Below are positions 53,894-63,973 of a stretch of DNA of 64,000 nt, piece after piece. The stretch lies in NCBI GenBank assembly GCA_902363395.1, contig CABIZZ010000003.1, positions 62,001-126,000 of the forward strand, in the 5' to 3' direction. This DNA is from Streptococcaceae bacterium (GTDB lineage Bacteria > Bacillota > Bacilli > Lactobacillales > Streptococcaceae). A model generated the notes under the pieces. The model saw only the letters and a program-made list of their open reading frames with translations. It did not search any database and had not been told where the DNA came from. Positions within the stretch are counted from its first letter, which is position 1; every line of letters starts with the position of its first letter. Both the position numbers and the translations under genes were made by a program.

Positions 53894-54436
53894 ATGGCTA
53901 ATCGTTTAAAAGAAAAATACCTTAATGAAGTAGTTCCAGCTTTGACTGAACAATTTAACTACTCATCAGTTATGGCAGTGCCAAAAGTTGATAAGATCGT
54001 TTTGAACATGGGTGTTGGAGATGCTGTTTCTAACGCTAAAAACCTTGAGAAAGCTGCTGAAGAATTGGCATTGATCTCAGGTCAAAAACCACTTATCACA
54101 AAAGCTAAAAAATCAATCGCCGGCTTCCGTCTTCGTGAAGGTGTAGCGATCGGTGCGAAAGTAACACTTCGTGGCGAACGTATGTACGAATTCTTGGACA
54201 AATTGGTTTCAGTTTCACTTCCACGTGTTCGTGACTTCCATGGTGTCCCAACAAAATCATTTGACGGACGCGGAAACTACACACTTGGTGTGAAAGAACA
54301 ATTGATCTTCCCAGAAATCAACTTTGATGATGTTGATAAAACTCGTGGTTTGGATATCGTAATCGTAACTACTGCGAACACAGACGAAGAATCACGTGCA
54401 TTGCTTACTGGCCTTGGTATGCCGTTTGCAAAATAA
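53894..54436 (+). CDS. rplE: 50S ribosomal protein L5
   Basis: 180 aa; [55 protein letters not shown]. Binds 5S rRNA. Immediately upstream of rpsN. Confidence 0.98.
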   Translation: MANRLKEKYLNEVVPALTEQFNYSSVMAVPKVDKIVLNMGVGDAVSNAKNLEKAAEELALISGQKPLITKAKKSIAGFRLREGVAIGAKVTLRGERMYEFLDKLVSVSLPRVRDFHGVPTKSFDGRGNYTLGVKEQLIFPEINFDDVDKTRGLDIVIVTTANTDEESRALLTGLGMPFAK

Positions 54437-54453
54437 TATAGGAGGTAAAACTA

Positions 54454-54639
54454 ATGGCTAAAAAATCTATGATTGCTAAGAACAAACGCCCAGCGAAGTT
54501 CTCTACTCAAGCATACACTCGCTGTGAACGTTGTGGACGTCCACACTCAGTTTACCGCAAGTTTAAACTTTGCCGTGTTTGCTTCCGTGAATTGGCATAC
54601 AAAGGACAAATCCCTGGTGTCACTAAAGCATCTTGGTAA
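54454..54639 (+). CDS. rpsN: 30S ribosomal protein S14, zinc type (S14Z)
   Basis: 61 aa; zinc ligands in [25 protein letters not shown]. The short zinc-binding form is the usual operon copy in Firmicutes. Followed by the hairpin element at 54654-54741. Confidence 0.98.
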   Translation: MAKKSMIAKNKRPAKFSTQAYTRCERCGRPHSVYRKFKLCRVCFRELAYKGQIPGVTKASW

Positions 54640-54653
54640 TAGCATGATACAAA

Positions 54654-54741
54654 GAGCGTGACAACCTCAGCAAAAATAGGAGATTTGATGCAGGAGCGAT
54701 GCTCCAAGACAAATCTATCTTTTTTGCCCAGGTTGTAGCTC
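54654..54741 (+). repeat. rpsH-flanking hairpin element, copy 1
   Basis: Nested stems: GAGC/GCTC, ACAACCT/AGGTTGT, GCAAAAA/TTTTTGC, AGATTTG/CAAATCT and apical GGAGC-GAT-GCTCC, separated by conserved internal loops TAGG and AAGA. It shares its layout with 55263-55352 on the other side of rpsH, with compensatory stem differences. A further hairpin CAAATGAG/CTCATTTG lies at 54747-54767. Confidence 0.85.
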
Positions 54742-54851
54742 GTGTTCAAATGAGAAATCCTCATTTGTATGTATCAAAACTTTCTGAGCCTAGCTCAATC
54801 ATTAACTAGCAAGTGAAACATTCAAACTACTAGTAAGAGGAGAAATATAAA

Positions 54852-55250
54852 ATGGTTATGACTGACCCAATCGCAGACTTCCTAACTCGTATTCGTAACG
54901 CTAACCAAGCAAAACACGAAGTACTTGAAGTACCTGCATCAAACATCAAAAAAGGGATTGCTGAAATCCTTAAACGCGAAGGTTTTGTAAAAAACGTTGA
55001 AGTAATCGAAGATGACAAACAAGGAATCATCCGCGTGTTCTTGAAATACGGAGCAAACGGTGAAAAAGTTATCACAAACTTGAAACGTGTTTCTAAACCA
55101 GGTTTGCGTGTTTACAAAAAACGTGAAGATCTTCCAAAAGTTCTTAACGGACTTGGAATTGCTATCCTTTCAACTTCTGAAGGTTTGCTTACTGATAAAG
55201 AAGCACGCCAAAAGAACGTTGGTGGAGAAGTTATCGCTTACGTTTGGTAA
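54852..55250 (+). CDS. rpsH: 30S ribosomal protein S8
   Basis: 132 aa; [40 protein letters not shown]. The C-terminal ISTSEG-type motif reads [29 protein letters not shown]8 is the known translational repressor of the spc operon in E. coli. Here the gene is bracketed by two related RNA hairpins with about 110-nt and 125-nt further spacers, unlike the tight packing of most of the operon. Confidence 0.98.
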   Translation: MVMTDPIADFLTRIRNANQAKHEVLEVPASNIKKGIAEILKREGFVKNVEVIEDDKQGIIRVFLKYGANGEKVITNLKRVSKPGLRVYKKREDLPKVLNGLGIAILSTSEGLLTDKEARQKNVGGEVIAYVW

Positions 55251-55262
55251 TTGATGATGTGA

Positions 55263-55352
55263 GAGCGTTAAAAGAATGCAGTGAAAATAGGAAGTTTGTA
55301 ACAGGAGCGATGCTCCAAGACAAACTTATCTTTTTCACCAAATTCTTAGCTC
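55263..55352 (+). repeat. rpsH-flanking hairpin element, copy 2
   Basis: Stems GAGC/GCTC, AAGAAT/ATTCTT, GTGAAAA/TTTTCAC, AAGTTTG/CAAACTT and GGAGC-GAT-GCTCC, with the same TAGG and AAGA internal loops as copy 1. Two further hairpins follow (AGTTC-t-TAGAGC/GCTCT-t-GAACT at 55372-55407; GGCCTT/AAGGCC at 55438-55451). Confidence 0.85.
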
Positions 55353-55476
55353 GAACTCAAATCAAGATACACAGTTCTTAGAGCGTGTTCAGTTCAGCTC
55401 TTGAACTAAACAAGTATCTTAAACCCCGTGAAAACTGGCCTTCAAAGGCCTGACAATTTAACAGGAGAATAAAAAC

Positions 55477-56013
55477 ATGTCACGTATTGGTAATAAAGTT
55501 ATCGTGTTGCCTGCTGGTGTTGAACTCACTAACAATGACAACGTTGTAACTGTAAAAGGACCTAAAGGAGAACTTACTCGTGAGTTCTCAAAAGATATTG
55601 AAATCCGTGTGGAAGGTACTGAAGTAACTCTTCACCGTCCAAACGATTCAAAAGAAATGAAAACTATCCACGGAACTACTCGTGCCCTTTTGAACAACAT
55701 GGTAATTGGTGTTTCAGAAGGATTCAAGAAAGAACTTGAAATGCGCGGGGTTGGTTACCGTGCACAACTTCAAGGATCAAAACTTGTTTTGGCTGTTGGT
55801 AAATCACATCCAGACGAAGTTGAAGCTCCAGAAGGAATTACTTTTGAACTTCCAAACCCAACAACAATCGTTGTTAGCGGAATTTCAAAAGAAGTAGTTG
55901 GTCAAACAGCTGCTTACGTACGTAGCCTTCGTTCACCAGAACCTTACAAAGGTAAAGGGATCCGTTATGTTGGTGAATTCGTTCGCCGTAAAGAAGGTAA
56001 AACAGGTAAATAA
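55477..56013 (+). CDS. rplF: 50S ribosomal protein L6
   Basis: 178 aa; [32 protein letters not shown] and the C-terminal [26 protein letters not shown]. Binds near the factor site. Followed by a short hairpin TTGGTTG/CAACCAA (56019-56037). Confidence 0.98.
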   Translation: MSRIGNKVIVLPAGVELTNNDNVVTVKGPKGELTREFSKDIEIRVEGTEVTLHRPNDSKEMKTIHGTTRALLNNMVIGVSEGFKKELEMRGVGYRAQLQGSKLVLAVGKSHPDEVEAPEGITFELPNPTTIVVSGISKEVVGQTAAYVRSLRSPEPYKGKGIRYVGEFVRRKEGKTGK

Positions 56014-56096
56014 TGTAGTTTGGTTGTTTTTCAACCAATCTTCATCTTACCAACTCAGTGCTTAGCACATGATTTTAAAATTAAGAGGTGAAAATT

Positions 56097-56453
56097 GTGA
56101 TTTCGAAACCAGATAAAAATAAAATCCGTCAAAAACGCCACCGTCGCGTTCGCGGAAAACTCTCTGGAACTGCTGATCGCCCACGTTTGAACGTATTCCG
56201 TTCTAATACAGGCATCTACGCTCAAGTAATTGATGACGTAGCGGGTGTAACGCTCGCAAGCGCTTCAACTCTTGACAAAGAAGTTTCAAAAGGAACTAAA
56301 ACTGAACAAGCCGTTGTTGTCGGCAAACTTGTTGCTGAACGTGCAGTTGCTAAAGGTATTTCTGAAGTGGTGTTCGACCGCGGTGGATATCTATATCACG
56401 GACGTGTTAAAGCTTTGGCTGATGCAGCTCGTGAAAACGGATTGAAATTCTAA
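56097..56453 (+). CDS. rplR: 50S ribosomal protein L18
   Basis: 118 aa; [35 protein letters not shown] start (5S rRNA binding) and [31 protein letters not shown] 56097 is chosen; the in-frame GTG at 56088 lies inside the AGAGGTG ribosome binding site itself. Confidence 0.96.
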   Translation: MISKPDKNKIRQKRHRRVRGKLSGTADRPRLNVFRSNTGIYAQVIDDVAGVTLASASTLDKEVSKGTKTEQAVVVGKLVAERAVAKGISEVVFDRGGYLYHGRVKALADAARENGLKF

Positions 56454-56470
56454 TAGGAGGACACTAGAAA

Positions 56471-56965
56471 ATGGCATTTAAAGACAATGCAGTTGAACTT
56501 GAAGAACGCGTAGTTGCCATCAACCGTGTTACAAAAGTTGTTAAAGGTGGACGTCGTCTTCGCTTTGCAGCTCTTGTAGTTGTTGGTGACCGTAACGGAC
56601 GTGTTGGTTTTGGTACAGGTAAAGCTCAAGAAGTACCAGAAGCAATCCGTAAAGCAGTAGAAGATGCTAAGAAAAACTTGATTGAAGTTCCTATGGTTGG
56701 AACAACAATTCCTCACGAAGTAACATCAGTATTTGGTGGAGCTCGTGTATTGTTGAAACCAGCTATCGAAGGGGCTGGGGTTGCTGCAGGTGGTGCAGTT
56801 CGTGCCGTTGTTGAATTGGCAGGTATTGCAGATGTAACATCTAAATCACTTGGATCAAACACTCCAATCAACATTGTTCGTGCAACAGTGGAAGGTTTAG
56901 CTCAATTGAAACGCGCTGAAGAAGTTGCTGCCCTTCGTGGTATTTCAGTTTCTGACTTGGCTTAA
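56471..56965 (+). CDS. rpsE: 30S ribosomal protein S5
   Basis: 164 aa; [40 protein letters not shown] (double-stranded RNA-binding motif) and [29 protein letters not shown] upstream. Confidence 0.98.
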   Translation: MAFKDNAVELEERVVAINRVTKVVKGGRRLRFAALVVVGDRNGRVGFGTGKAQEVPEAIRKAVEDAKKNLIEVPMVGTTIPHEVTSVFGGARVLLKPAIEGAGVAAGGAVRAVVELAGIADVTSKSLGSNTPINIVRATVEGLAQLKRAEEVAALRGISVSDLA

Positions 56966-56979
56966 GAAAGGAGATTCAA

Positions 56980-57162
56980 ATGGCTCAAATTAAAATTACT
57001 TTGACTAAGTCTCCAATCGGACGCATCCCGTCACAACGTAAAACTGTTGTAGCACTTGGACTTGGCAAATTGAACAGCTCTGTTATTAAAGAAGATAACC
57101 CAGCAGTACGTGGTATGATTACTGCAGTATCTCACTTGGTAACAGTTGAAGAAGTAAAATAA
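56980..57162 (+). CDS. rpmD: 50S ribosomal protein L30
   Basis: 60 aa; [41 protein letters not shown] upstream. Followed by a 145-nt spacer with the hairpin AGGGGtATGAG/CTCATCCCCT (57190-57216). Confidence 0.97.
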   Translation: MAQIKITLTKSPIGRIPSQRKTVVALGLGKLNSSVIKEDNPAVRGMITAVSHLVTVEEVK

Positions 57163-57307
57163 TCTATTTTGAAATAGAACAAGGTTTTCAGGGGTATGAG
57201 AATTTTCTCATCCCCTAAAACTAAATATAAGTATAGGCGAGTTTGTAGTCGGGACACCTTTTCCTGATTACATGCGTTAGCAATTTACAAAAGAGGAGAA
57301 AATAATA

Positions 57308-57748
57308 ATGAAACTTCATGAATTACAACCTGCTGCAGGTTCACGTAAAGTCCGCAACCGTGTTGGTCGTGGTACTTCATCTGGTAATGGTAAAACTTCT
57401 GGCCGTGGTCAAAAAGGTCAAAAAGCTCGTAGCGGTGGCGGAGTACGTCTTGGTTTTGAAGGTGGACAAACTCCATTGTTCCGTCGTCTTCCAAAACGTG
57501 GATTTACAAACATCAACGCTAAAGAATATGCGATTGTAAACCTTGATCAGTTGAACGTCTTCGAAGATGGTGCTGAAGTAACACCAGTTGTACTTGTTGA
57601 AGCAGGTATTGTAAAAGCTGAAAAATCAGGAATTAAAATTCTTGGTAACGGAGAATTGACTAAGAAATTGTCTGTTAAGGCAGCTAAATTCTCTAAATCA
57701 GCTGAAGAAGCTATCACTGCTAAAGGTGGTTCAGTAGAAGTCATCTAA
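57308..57748 (+). CDS. rplO: 50S ribosomal protein L15
   Basis: 146 aa; [41 protein letters not shown] start, Gly/Arg-rich rRNA-binding tail at the N-terminus. Directly followed by secY. Confidence 0.98.
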   Translation: MKLHELQPAAGSRKVRNRVGRGTSSGNGKTSGRGQKGQKARSGGGVRLGFEGGQTPLFRRLPKRGFTNINAKEYAIVNLDQLNVFEDGAEVTPVVLVEAGIVKAEKSGIKILGNGELTKKLSVKAAKFSKSAEEAITAKGGSVEVI

Positions 57749-57760
57749 GAGGGGTGACCT

Positions 57761-59068
57761 ATGTTCTTTAAATTATTAAAAGATGCATTTAAGGTAAAAC
57801 AAGTACGATCAAAAATTTTATTTACTATTTTTATCATACTTGTATTTCGAATCGGGACCACGATTACGGTTCCTGGTGTGAATGCGAAAATCCTTAACAA
57901 CTTACAAGATGTTTCCTTCTTGAATATGATGAGCTTGGTGTCAGGGAATGCTATGAGAAACTTCTCTGTCTTCGCCCTTGGGGTGAGTCCTTACATCACT
58001 GCTTCCATCGTAGTTCAGCTTCTTCAAATGGATTTACTTCCGAAGTTTGTTGAGTGGGGGAAACAAGGAGAAGTTGGGCGGAGAAAGTTAAATCAGGCAA
58101 CACGCTATATTGCCTTGGTTCTAGCTTTCGTCCAATCCATTGGAATTACAGCTACTTTCCATACTTTGTCACAAGCTAAATTAGTATCGACACCGAACGT
58201 TGAAACCTACATCTTGATTGGTGCAATTTTAACGACAGGTTCGATGATTGTGACCTGGTTGGGAGAACAGATTTCCGACAAAGGATACGGAAACGGTGTT
58301 TCTATGATTATCTTTGCGGGGATTGTTTCTTCCATTCCAGAAATGATCAAAGGTGTTTACGAAGATTCATTTGTCAACGTCCGTCCTGGACAATTGAACA
58401 ATTCACTAATTTTCGTAGGGATATTAATCTTAGCGGTATTAGTGATTGTCTACTTCACAACCTTTGTGGAACAAGCACAGTATAAAATTCCAATTCAATA
58501 CACAAAGATTGCACAAGGAGCACCTTCTAGCTCTTATCTTCCATTGAAGGTTAATCCAGCTGGAGTTATTCCTGTCATCTTTGCTAGTTCGATCACAGCT
58601 GCGCCGGCAGCAATTTTCCAGGTCATTAGTGCCATGGGTTACAATGCTGGATGGGTTCGAACAGCACAATCTATGTTAGCAACCAATACACCAACAGGTG
58701 TAGCAATGTATGCTTTGCTAATCATTTTGTTTACTTTCTTCTACACATTTGTACAGATTAACCCAGAAAAAACTGCGGAAAATCTACAAAAGAGTGGTGC
58801 CTACATTCCAGGTGTACGTCCTGGTAAGGGAACAGAAGACTACATGTCACGTCTTCTTAGACGGTTGGCTACGGTTGGTTCTCTCTTCCTTGGATTCATC
58901 ACCATTATTCCAATTCTTGCCCGGGATGTCTTTGGTTTAACAGATACAGTTGCTCTCGGAGGAACTAGCCTCTTGATCATCATCTCAACTGGTATTGAAG
59001 GAATGAAACAATTAGAAGGTTACTTATTGAAACGCAAATACATTGGTTTCATGGATACAACAGAATAG
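57761..59068 (+). CDS. secY: Preprotein translocase subunit SecY
   Basis: 435 aa with ten hydrophobic helices; TITVPGVN, GVSPYITASIVVQLLQ (plug/TM2 region), GYGNGVSMIIFAGIV and GTSLLIIISTGIEGMKQLEGYLLKRKY. Forms the SecYEG protein channel. GAGGGG precedes the ATG. A GGTTGAC/GTCAACC hairpin lies at 59073-59089, before adk. Confidence 0.97.
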   Translation: MFFKLLKDAFKVKQVRSKILFTIFIILVFRIGTTITVPGVNAKILNNLQDVSFLNMMSLVSGNAMRNFSVFALGVSPYITASIVVQLLQMDLLPKFVEWGKQGEVGRRKLNQATRYIALVLAFVQSIGITATFHTLSQAKLVSTPNVETYILIGAILTTGSMIVTWLGEQISDKGYGNGVSMIIFAGIVSSIPEMIKGVYEDSFVNVRPGQLNNSLIFVGILILAVLVIVYFTTFVEQAQYKIPIQYTKIAQGAPSSSYLPLKVNPAGVIPVIFASSITAAPAAIFQVISAMGYNAGWVRTAQSMLATNTPTGVAMYALLIILFTFFYTFVQINPEKTAENLQKSGAYIPGVRPGKGTEDYMSRLLRRLATVGSLFLGFITIIPILARDVFGLTDTVALGGTSLLIIISTGIEGMKQLEGYLLKRKYIGFMDTTE

Positions 59069-59164
59069 AATTAGGTTGACATTGTCAACCTTCTATTTTG
59101 TTTTTGAATAAGTTTGTTAGATCGTAACAGACTTATTTAAAAACAAAATAAGGAGCAAATGATT

Positions 59165-59803
59165 ATGAATCTATTAATCATGGGATTGCCTGGAGCAGGT
59201 AAGGGGACACAAGCGGCTAAGATTGTCGAACAATTTCAAGTTGCACATATCTCAACTGGGGATATGTTCCGTGCTGCAATGGCCAATCAAACCGAAATGG
59301 GTGTGTTGGCAAAATCATTCATCGATAAAGGTGAATTAGTGCCGGATGATGTGACAAACGGGATTGTAAAAGAACGTTTGGCTCAAGACGATATTAAGGA
59401 AAAAGGATTCCTCTTAGATGGTTTCCCTCGTACGATTGAACAAGCACATGCTTTGGATCAAATCTTGGTCGACCTTGGTCTTGAACTTGAAGGAGTGATC
59501 AACATCGAAGTAGATCCATCTTGCCTTCTTGAACGCTTGAGTGGACGTATTATTCACCGTGAAACAGGTGAAACCTACCATAAGGTATTCAATCCACCAG
59601 CTGATTACAAGGAAGAAGACTATTACCAACGTGAGGACGATAAACCAGAAACGGTTAAACGTCGCTTGGATGTGAACATTGCTCAAGGTGAGCCAATTCT
59701 TGCTCATTATCGTGCAAAAGGGTTAGTCCATGATATCGAAGGAAATCAAGACATTAACGACGTCTTTAAAGATATCCAAAAAGTCTTGGAGAATTTGAAA
59801 TAA
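59165..59803 (+). CDS. adk: Adenylate kinase
   Basis: 212 aa; P-loop [16 protein letters not shown] site [21 protein letters not shown], and the LID region [21 protein letters not shown], which lacks the zinc Cys residues found in Bacillus Adk. ATG 59165 gives the usual length; ATG 59159 is possible. Confidence 0.97.
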   Translation: MNLLIMGLPGAGKGTQAAKIVEQFQVAHISTGDMFRAAMANQTEMGVLAKSFIDKGELVPDDVTNGIVKERLAQDDIKEKGFLLDGFPRTIEQAHALDQILVDLGLELEGVINIEVDPSCLLERLSGRIIHRETGETYHKVFNPPADYKEEDYYQREDDKPETVKRRLDVNIAQGEPILAHYRAKGLVHDIEGNQDINDVFKDIQKVLENLK

Positions 59804-59919
59804 AAACGTTTTAGTCACTTGCAATAATTGACAACAAGTGATACAATGAATTAGTCTGACTTATAATTGTTACCTCTGTGCTCAGAGGAATGAATCGAAA
59901 TTTATGGAGGTACTTTTGC

Positions 59920-60138
59920 GTGGCAAAAGACGATGTGATTGAAGTAGAAGGCAAAGTAGTCGATACGATGCCGAATGCTATGTTTACGGTTGAACTTGAA
60001 AATGGACATCAGATTTTAGCAACAGTTTCTGGTAAAATTCGTAAAAACTATATTCGTATTTTAGCGGGAGATCGTGTTACAGTGGAGATGAGTCCGTACG
60101 ATTTGACACGTGGACGTATCACATACCGCTTTAAATAA
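59920..60138 (+). CDS. infA: Translation initiation factor IF-1
   Basis: 72 aa; [30 protein letters not shown] (S1/OB fold). GTG start at 59920 with TGGAGG upstream; the longer frame from 59878 is rejected because the conserved protein begins AKDD. Confidence 0.96.
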
Positions 60139-60161
60139 TCGAAAAACTTGGAGGGATAAAA

Positions 60162-60278
60162 ATGAAAGTAAGACCATCGGTCAAACCAATTTGCGAATAC
60201 TGTAAAGTAATTCGTCGTAATGGTCGTGTTATGGTAATTTGCCCAGCAAATCCAAAACACAAACAACGTCAAGGATAA
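60162..60278 (+). CDS. rpmJ: 50S ribosomal protein L36
   Basis: 38 aa; [42 protein letters not shown] sequence with the C-C-C-H zinc ligands intact (CEYC, CPANPKH). GGAGGG lies 8 nt upstream. Normal position between infA and rpsM. Confidence 0.97.
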
Positions 60279-60295
60279 GATAGAAAGGAGAAAAC

Positions 60296-60661
60296 ATGGC
60301 TCGTATTGCTGGAGTTGACATTCCAAATGACAAACGTGTAGTAATTTCATTGACTTATGTATACGGTATCGGACTTCCAACATCTAAGAAAATTCTTGCT
60401 GCTGCAGGCGTTTCTGAAGATATTCGTGTTCGCGACCTTACACCAGATCAAGAAGATGCTATCCGTCGTGAAGTTGACGCAATTAAAGTAGAAGGTGACC
60501 TTCGTCGTGAAGTGAACTTGAACATTAAACGTTTGATGGAAATCGGTTCATACCGTGGTATCCGTCACCGTCGTGGACTTCCTGTTCGTGGACAAAACAC
60601 TAAAAACAATGCTCGCACTCGTAAAGGTAAAGCTGTTGCGATTGCTGGTAAGAAAAAATAA
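60296..60661 (+). CDS. rpsM: 30S ribosomal protein S13
   Basis: 121 aa; [25 protein letters not shown] and the basic C-terminal tail [26 protein letters not shown] upstream. Confidence 0.98.
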   Translation: MARIAGVDIPNDKRVVISLTYVYGIGLPTSKKILAAAGVSEDIRVRDLTPDQEDAIRREVDAIKVEGDLRREVNLNIKRLMEIGSYRGIRHRRGLPVRGQNTKNNARTRKGKAVAIAGKKK

Positions 60662-60687
60662 GAAAATAAAATAAGGAGGTAAAAATC

Positions 60688-61071
60688 TTGGCTAAACCAA
60701 CACGTAAACGTCGTGTGAAAAAGAATATCGAATCAGGTATTGCTCATATTCACGCAACATTTAATAACACAATTGTTATGATTACTGATGTGCATGGTAA
60801 CGCAATTGCATGGTCATCTGCAGGTGCTCTTGGTTTCAAAGGTTCTCGTAAATCTACACCATTTGCTGCACAAATGGCTTCAGAAGCTGCTGCAAAATCA
60901 GCTCAAGAACATGGTCTTAAATCAGTAGAAGTTACTGTTAAAGGTCCTGGTTCTGGTCGTGAGTCTGCTATTCGTGCTCTTGCTGCTGCTGGTCTTGAAG
61001 TTACTGCAATCCGCGATGTGACTCCTGTGCCACACAATGGTGCTCGTCCTCCAAAACGTCGCCGTGTATAA
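60688..61071 (+). CDS. rpsK: 30S ribosomal protein S11
   Basis: 127 aa; [47 protein letters not shown] start at 60688, supported by AAGGAGG 8 nt upstream and the conserved first residues AKPTRKRR. Confidence 0.96.
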
Positions 61072-61116
61072 TCATCAACAATTACACAGCTTTTCGTTTC
61101 AGAGGGAGTATAGCAA

Positions 61117-62055
61117 ATGATTGAGTTTGAAAAACCAAATATAACAAAAATTGATGAAAATAAAGATTACGGTGTATTTGTAGTAGAACCACTTGAACGT
61201 GGTTATGGTACAACACTAGGGAACTCTCTTCGTCGCGTATTATTAGCTTCACTTCCAGGTGCTGCTGTTACTTCAATTAACATTGAAGGTGTATTGCACG
61301 AATTTGATACAGTTCCAGGTGTCCGTGAAGACGTTATGCAAATCATTCTTAACGTTAAAGGGATCGCTGTAAAATCTTACGTCCAAGACGAAAAGATTAT
61401 TGAACTTGATGTAGAAGGTCCTGCAGAAGTGACTGCTGGAGATATTCTTACAGATAGTGATATTGAAATTGTAAACCCTGATCATTATCTTTTCACAATC
61501 GGTGAAGGATCAAGCTTCAAAGCGACTTTGACTGTAAACAGCGGTCGTGGATATGTTCCAGCTGATCAGAATAAAAAAGATGATGCACCAGTAGGTACAC
61601 TTGCTGTAGATTCAATCTATACGCCAGTGACAAAAGTTAATTACCAAGTTGAACCAGCTCGCGTTGGTAGCAACGATGGTTTTGACAAACTAACCCTTGA
61701 AATCTTAACAAATGGAACAATTATTCCAGAAGATGCTTTAGGTTTATCTGCTCGTATTTTGACAGAACACCTTAACCTCTTTACGAACTTAACAGAAATC
61801 GCGATTGCGACAGATGTTATGAAGGAAGTAGATACAGCATCAGATGATCGAGTACTAGAACGTACCATCGAAGAATTGGATCTTTCTGTTCGTTCATATA
61901 ACTGTTTGAAACGTGCCGGTATCAATACTGTGTATGATTTGACAGAAAAATCTGAACCAGAAATGATGAAGGTTCGTAACCTTGGACGTAAGAGTCTCGA
62001 AGAAGTTAAAGTTAAGCTTGCCGATTTAGGCCTTGGGCTAAAAAACGATAAATAG
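61117..62055 (+). CDS. rpoA: RNA polymerase alpha subunit
   Basis: 312 aa; N-terminal dimerisation domain ([28 protein letters not shown]) and C-terminal domain ([48 protein letters not shown]) that contacts UP elements and activators such as CiaR/WalR-type regulators. Full length. Confidence 0.98.
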   Translation: MIEFEKPNITKIDENKDYGVFVVEPLERGYGTTLGNSLRRVLLASLPGAAVTSINIEGVLHEFDTVPGVREDVMQIILNVKGIAVKSYVQDEKIIELDVEGPAEVTAGDILTDSDIEIVNPDHYLFTIGEGSSFKATLTVNSGRGYVPADQNKKDDAPVGTLAVDSIYTPVTKVNYQVEPARVGSNDGFDKLTLEILTNGTIIPEDALGLSARILTEHLNLFTNLTEIAIATDVMKEVDTASDDRVLERTIEELDLSVRSYNCLKRAGINTVYDLTEKSEPEMMKVRNLGRKSLEEVKVKLADLGLGLKNDK

Positions 62056-62066
62056 AGGAGGAATAC

Positions 62067-62453
62067 ATGGCTTACCGTAAACTAGGACGCACTAGCTCAC
62101 AACGTAAAGCAATGCTTCGTGATTTGACTACAGATCTTATCATCAATGAAGCAATCGTAACAACTGAAGCACGTGCAAAAGAAATCCGTAAATCAGTTGA
62201 AAAAATGATTACTTTAGGTAAACGTGGTGACTTGCATGCACGTCGTCAAGCAGCTGCTTACGTACGTAACGAAGTTGCATCACAAAACTTTGATGAAGAA
62301 ACTGGTAAATATTCAGAAACAACTGCACTTCAAAAATTGTTCTCTGAACTTGCACCACGTTATGCTGAGCGCAATGGTGGATATACTCGTATCCTTAAAA
62401 CTGAACCACGCCGTGGGGATGCTGCGCCAATGGCAATTATCGAATTAGTATAA
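62067..62453 (+). CDS. rplQ: 50S ribosomal protein L17
   Basis: 128 aa; [24 protein letters not shown]. Last gene of the superoperon; GAGGAGG upstream. The following 62454-62575 contains the hairpin CCGCTAGG/CCTAGCGG (62523-62545). Confidence 0.98.
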   Translation: MAYRKLGRTSSQRKAMLRDLTTDLIINEAIVTTEARAKEIRKSVEKMITLGKRGDLHARRQAAAYVRNEVASQNFDEETGKYSETTALQKLFSELAPRYAERNGGYTRILKTEPRRGDAAPMAIIELV

Positions 62454-62575
62454 AATCATCAATTTTGTTGAGTGTTATGATGTTGGAAGGACTGAACGGT
62501 TCTTCTTAGTCTAGCTCTGGTCTGCCGCTAGGATTTATCCTAGCGGTAACACTCATCATATTGAGGTAAATGGTA

Positions 62576-62633
62576 GACGCTTGTTTACGAAATTGCTTTA
62601 ATTTAAAACAATTTCGTAAGCAGGCGTTTTTTT
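62576..62633 (+). terminator. Terminator of the ribosomal superoperon
   Basis: GACGC-TTG-TTACGAAATTG pairs with CAATTTCGTAA-GCAG-GCGT, followed by seven T. The T run directly abuts the next promoter. Confidence 0.9.
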
Positions 62634-62650
62634 GATATAATAGAAGAGTT
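62633..62650 (+). promoter_or_regulatory. Extended -10 promoter with a very short leader
   Basis: TGA-TATAAT (TATAAT 62636-62641). The start would be near 62648, only about 3 nt before the ATG at 62651. Confidence 0.65.
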
Positions 62651-63952
62651 ATGACAGTAAAAGAAAAATCACAAGCACTCGCCCAGCAATTATTGGCAAA
62701 GCGTTATCTTGCCTCGCTAAAAGATAATCCAGAGCAGTACATTGGGGTTGAACTCGAATTTCCAATCGTAAATACAATGGGGAATAAAACGGATGTACTG
62801 GTTACAAAGGCTCTTTTTAAGCATCTGCAAGAAGTTGAAGAGTTTATTGCGATTAAACAAGATGAAGATGGGAATCCAGTCCAGTTACAACATAAAATAA
62901 ACAAAGATCAAATTGTATTTGAGTTATCTTACAATACCATTGAATTTGCTTTTGAAAAGACTAAAACCATCCAAGAAGTCGAAAGCCGGTTTCAACACTA
63001 TTTAGGGATCATTCAGCCATTCTTAAGAGAGAGACGGCATCAAATAGAAGGAAAAGGCATTCATCCTTATTGGAGAATAAATGAAAATAAACCTGTAAAA
63101 ATTGATCGTTATAAAATGCTGATTCAATTCTTGCAACTGTCTGGACAATATCCTAACCATCGATTCCATCATTATCCAGACTATGGAACCTTTATTTGTG
63201 GCAATCAAGTACAATTGGATGTTTCAAGAACGAATTATTTGGAAATAATTAATGCAATGAATAAGGTGGAGCCAGCAAAAGCATATCTGTTTGCTAATTC
63301 CGTTTTTGATGGAGAGGACTGGGATACGAAGATTTCAAGAGATATTTTCTGGGAAGATTCCATGCATGGCTATTATCAGGAAAATGTTGGTGTAAATCCT
63401 AAAGTGTTTATAAATGAACAGGACTTTCTAGAATATTTAGCGAAGACAGCCTTGTTTTATGTTTATCGTGAGGATGAAATCCTATATTTCGAACCTATTA
63501 GAGTAGAGGATTACCTCGCAAAAGAAAAAATAGTAGCCTATCGTTTAGATGGAACTAGACAAGAAATAAAACCGCAGGAAGAGGACCTGAAGAATCATAG
63601 AAGCTACCATTTTCAAGATTTAACAACAAGAGGAACCATCGAATATAGAAGTGTTTGTACTCAACCATTAAATAAAACATTTGCTCCAATTGCATTTCAT
63701 GTCGGATTGCATCATAATATCAAAGAATTAGACGAGTATTTAGCTCAAAATATCGTTTTTGATTTTAATAAAGATAATCCAAAAGAATTAAGAAGACAAT
63801 ATTCGAAAAAACAGTTAACTGAAAATGAATTAGTAAAAATTAAACAATATTCATTAGATCTGATAAAAATCTCAAAAAGAGGATTGATGGATCGCGGAAA
63901 CCAAGAAGAAGTTTATCTCGAAGAAATTATAAAAGAACTTGGGAAATGCTGA
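62651..63952 (+). CDS. Glutamate--cysteine ligase family protein
   Basis: 433 aa. The N-terminal YIGVELEFPIVNTMGNKTDVL carries the Glu-x-Glu metal site of the gamma-glutamylcysteine synthetase/GCS superfamily. ELSYNTIEFAFEKTKTIQEVESRF, CGNQVQLDVS and TTRGTIEYRSVCTQP are further family motifs. It is not the fused GshAB of many streptococci (about 750 aa) and lacks an ATP-grasp domain. The product may be gamma-glutamylcysteine or another gamma-glutamyl/carboxylate-amine compound. Its AT-rich codon use differs from the ribosomal genes. Terminator at 63942-63973. Confidence 0.82.
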   Translation: MTVKEKSQALAQQLLAKRYLASLKDNPEQYIGVELEFPIVNTMGNKTDVLVTKALFKHLQEVEEFIAIKQDEDGNPVQLQHKINKDQIVFELSYNTIEFAFEKTKTIQEVESRFQHYLGIIQPFLRERRHQIEGKGIHPYWRINENKPVKIDRYKMLIQFLQLSGQYPNHRFHHYPDYGTFICGNQVQLDVSRTNYLEIINAMNKVEPAKAYLFANSVFDGEDWDTKISRDIFWEDSMHGYYQENVGVNPKVFINEQDFLEYLAKTALFYVYREDEILYFEPIRVEDYLAKEKIVAYRLDGTRQEIKPQEEDLKNHRSYHFQDLTTRGTIEYRSVCTQPLNKTFAPIAFHVGLHHNIKELDEYLAQNIVFDFNKDNPKELRRQYSKKQLTENELVKIKQYSLDLIKISKRGLMDRGNQEEVYLEEIIKELGKC

Positions 63953-63973
63953 TTTAACAGCATTTCCTTTTTT
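63942..63973 (+). terminator. Terminator after the GCS-family gene
   Basis: GGAAATGCTG and CAGCATTTCC, 10-bp stem, loop of 6, then six T. Confidence 0.95.
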
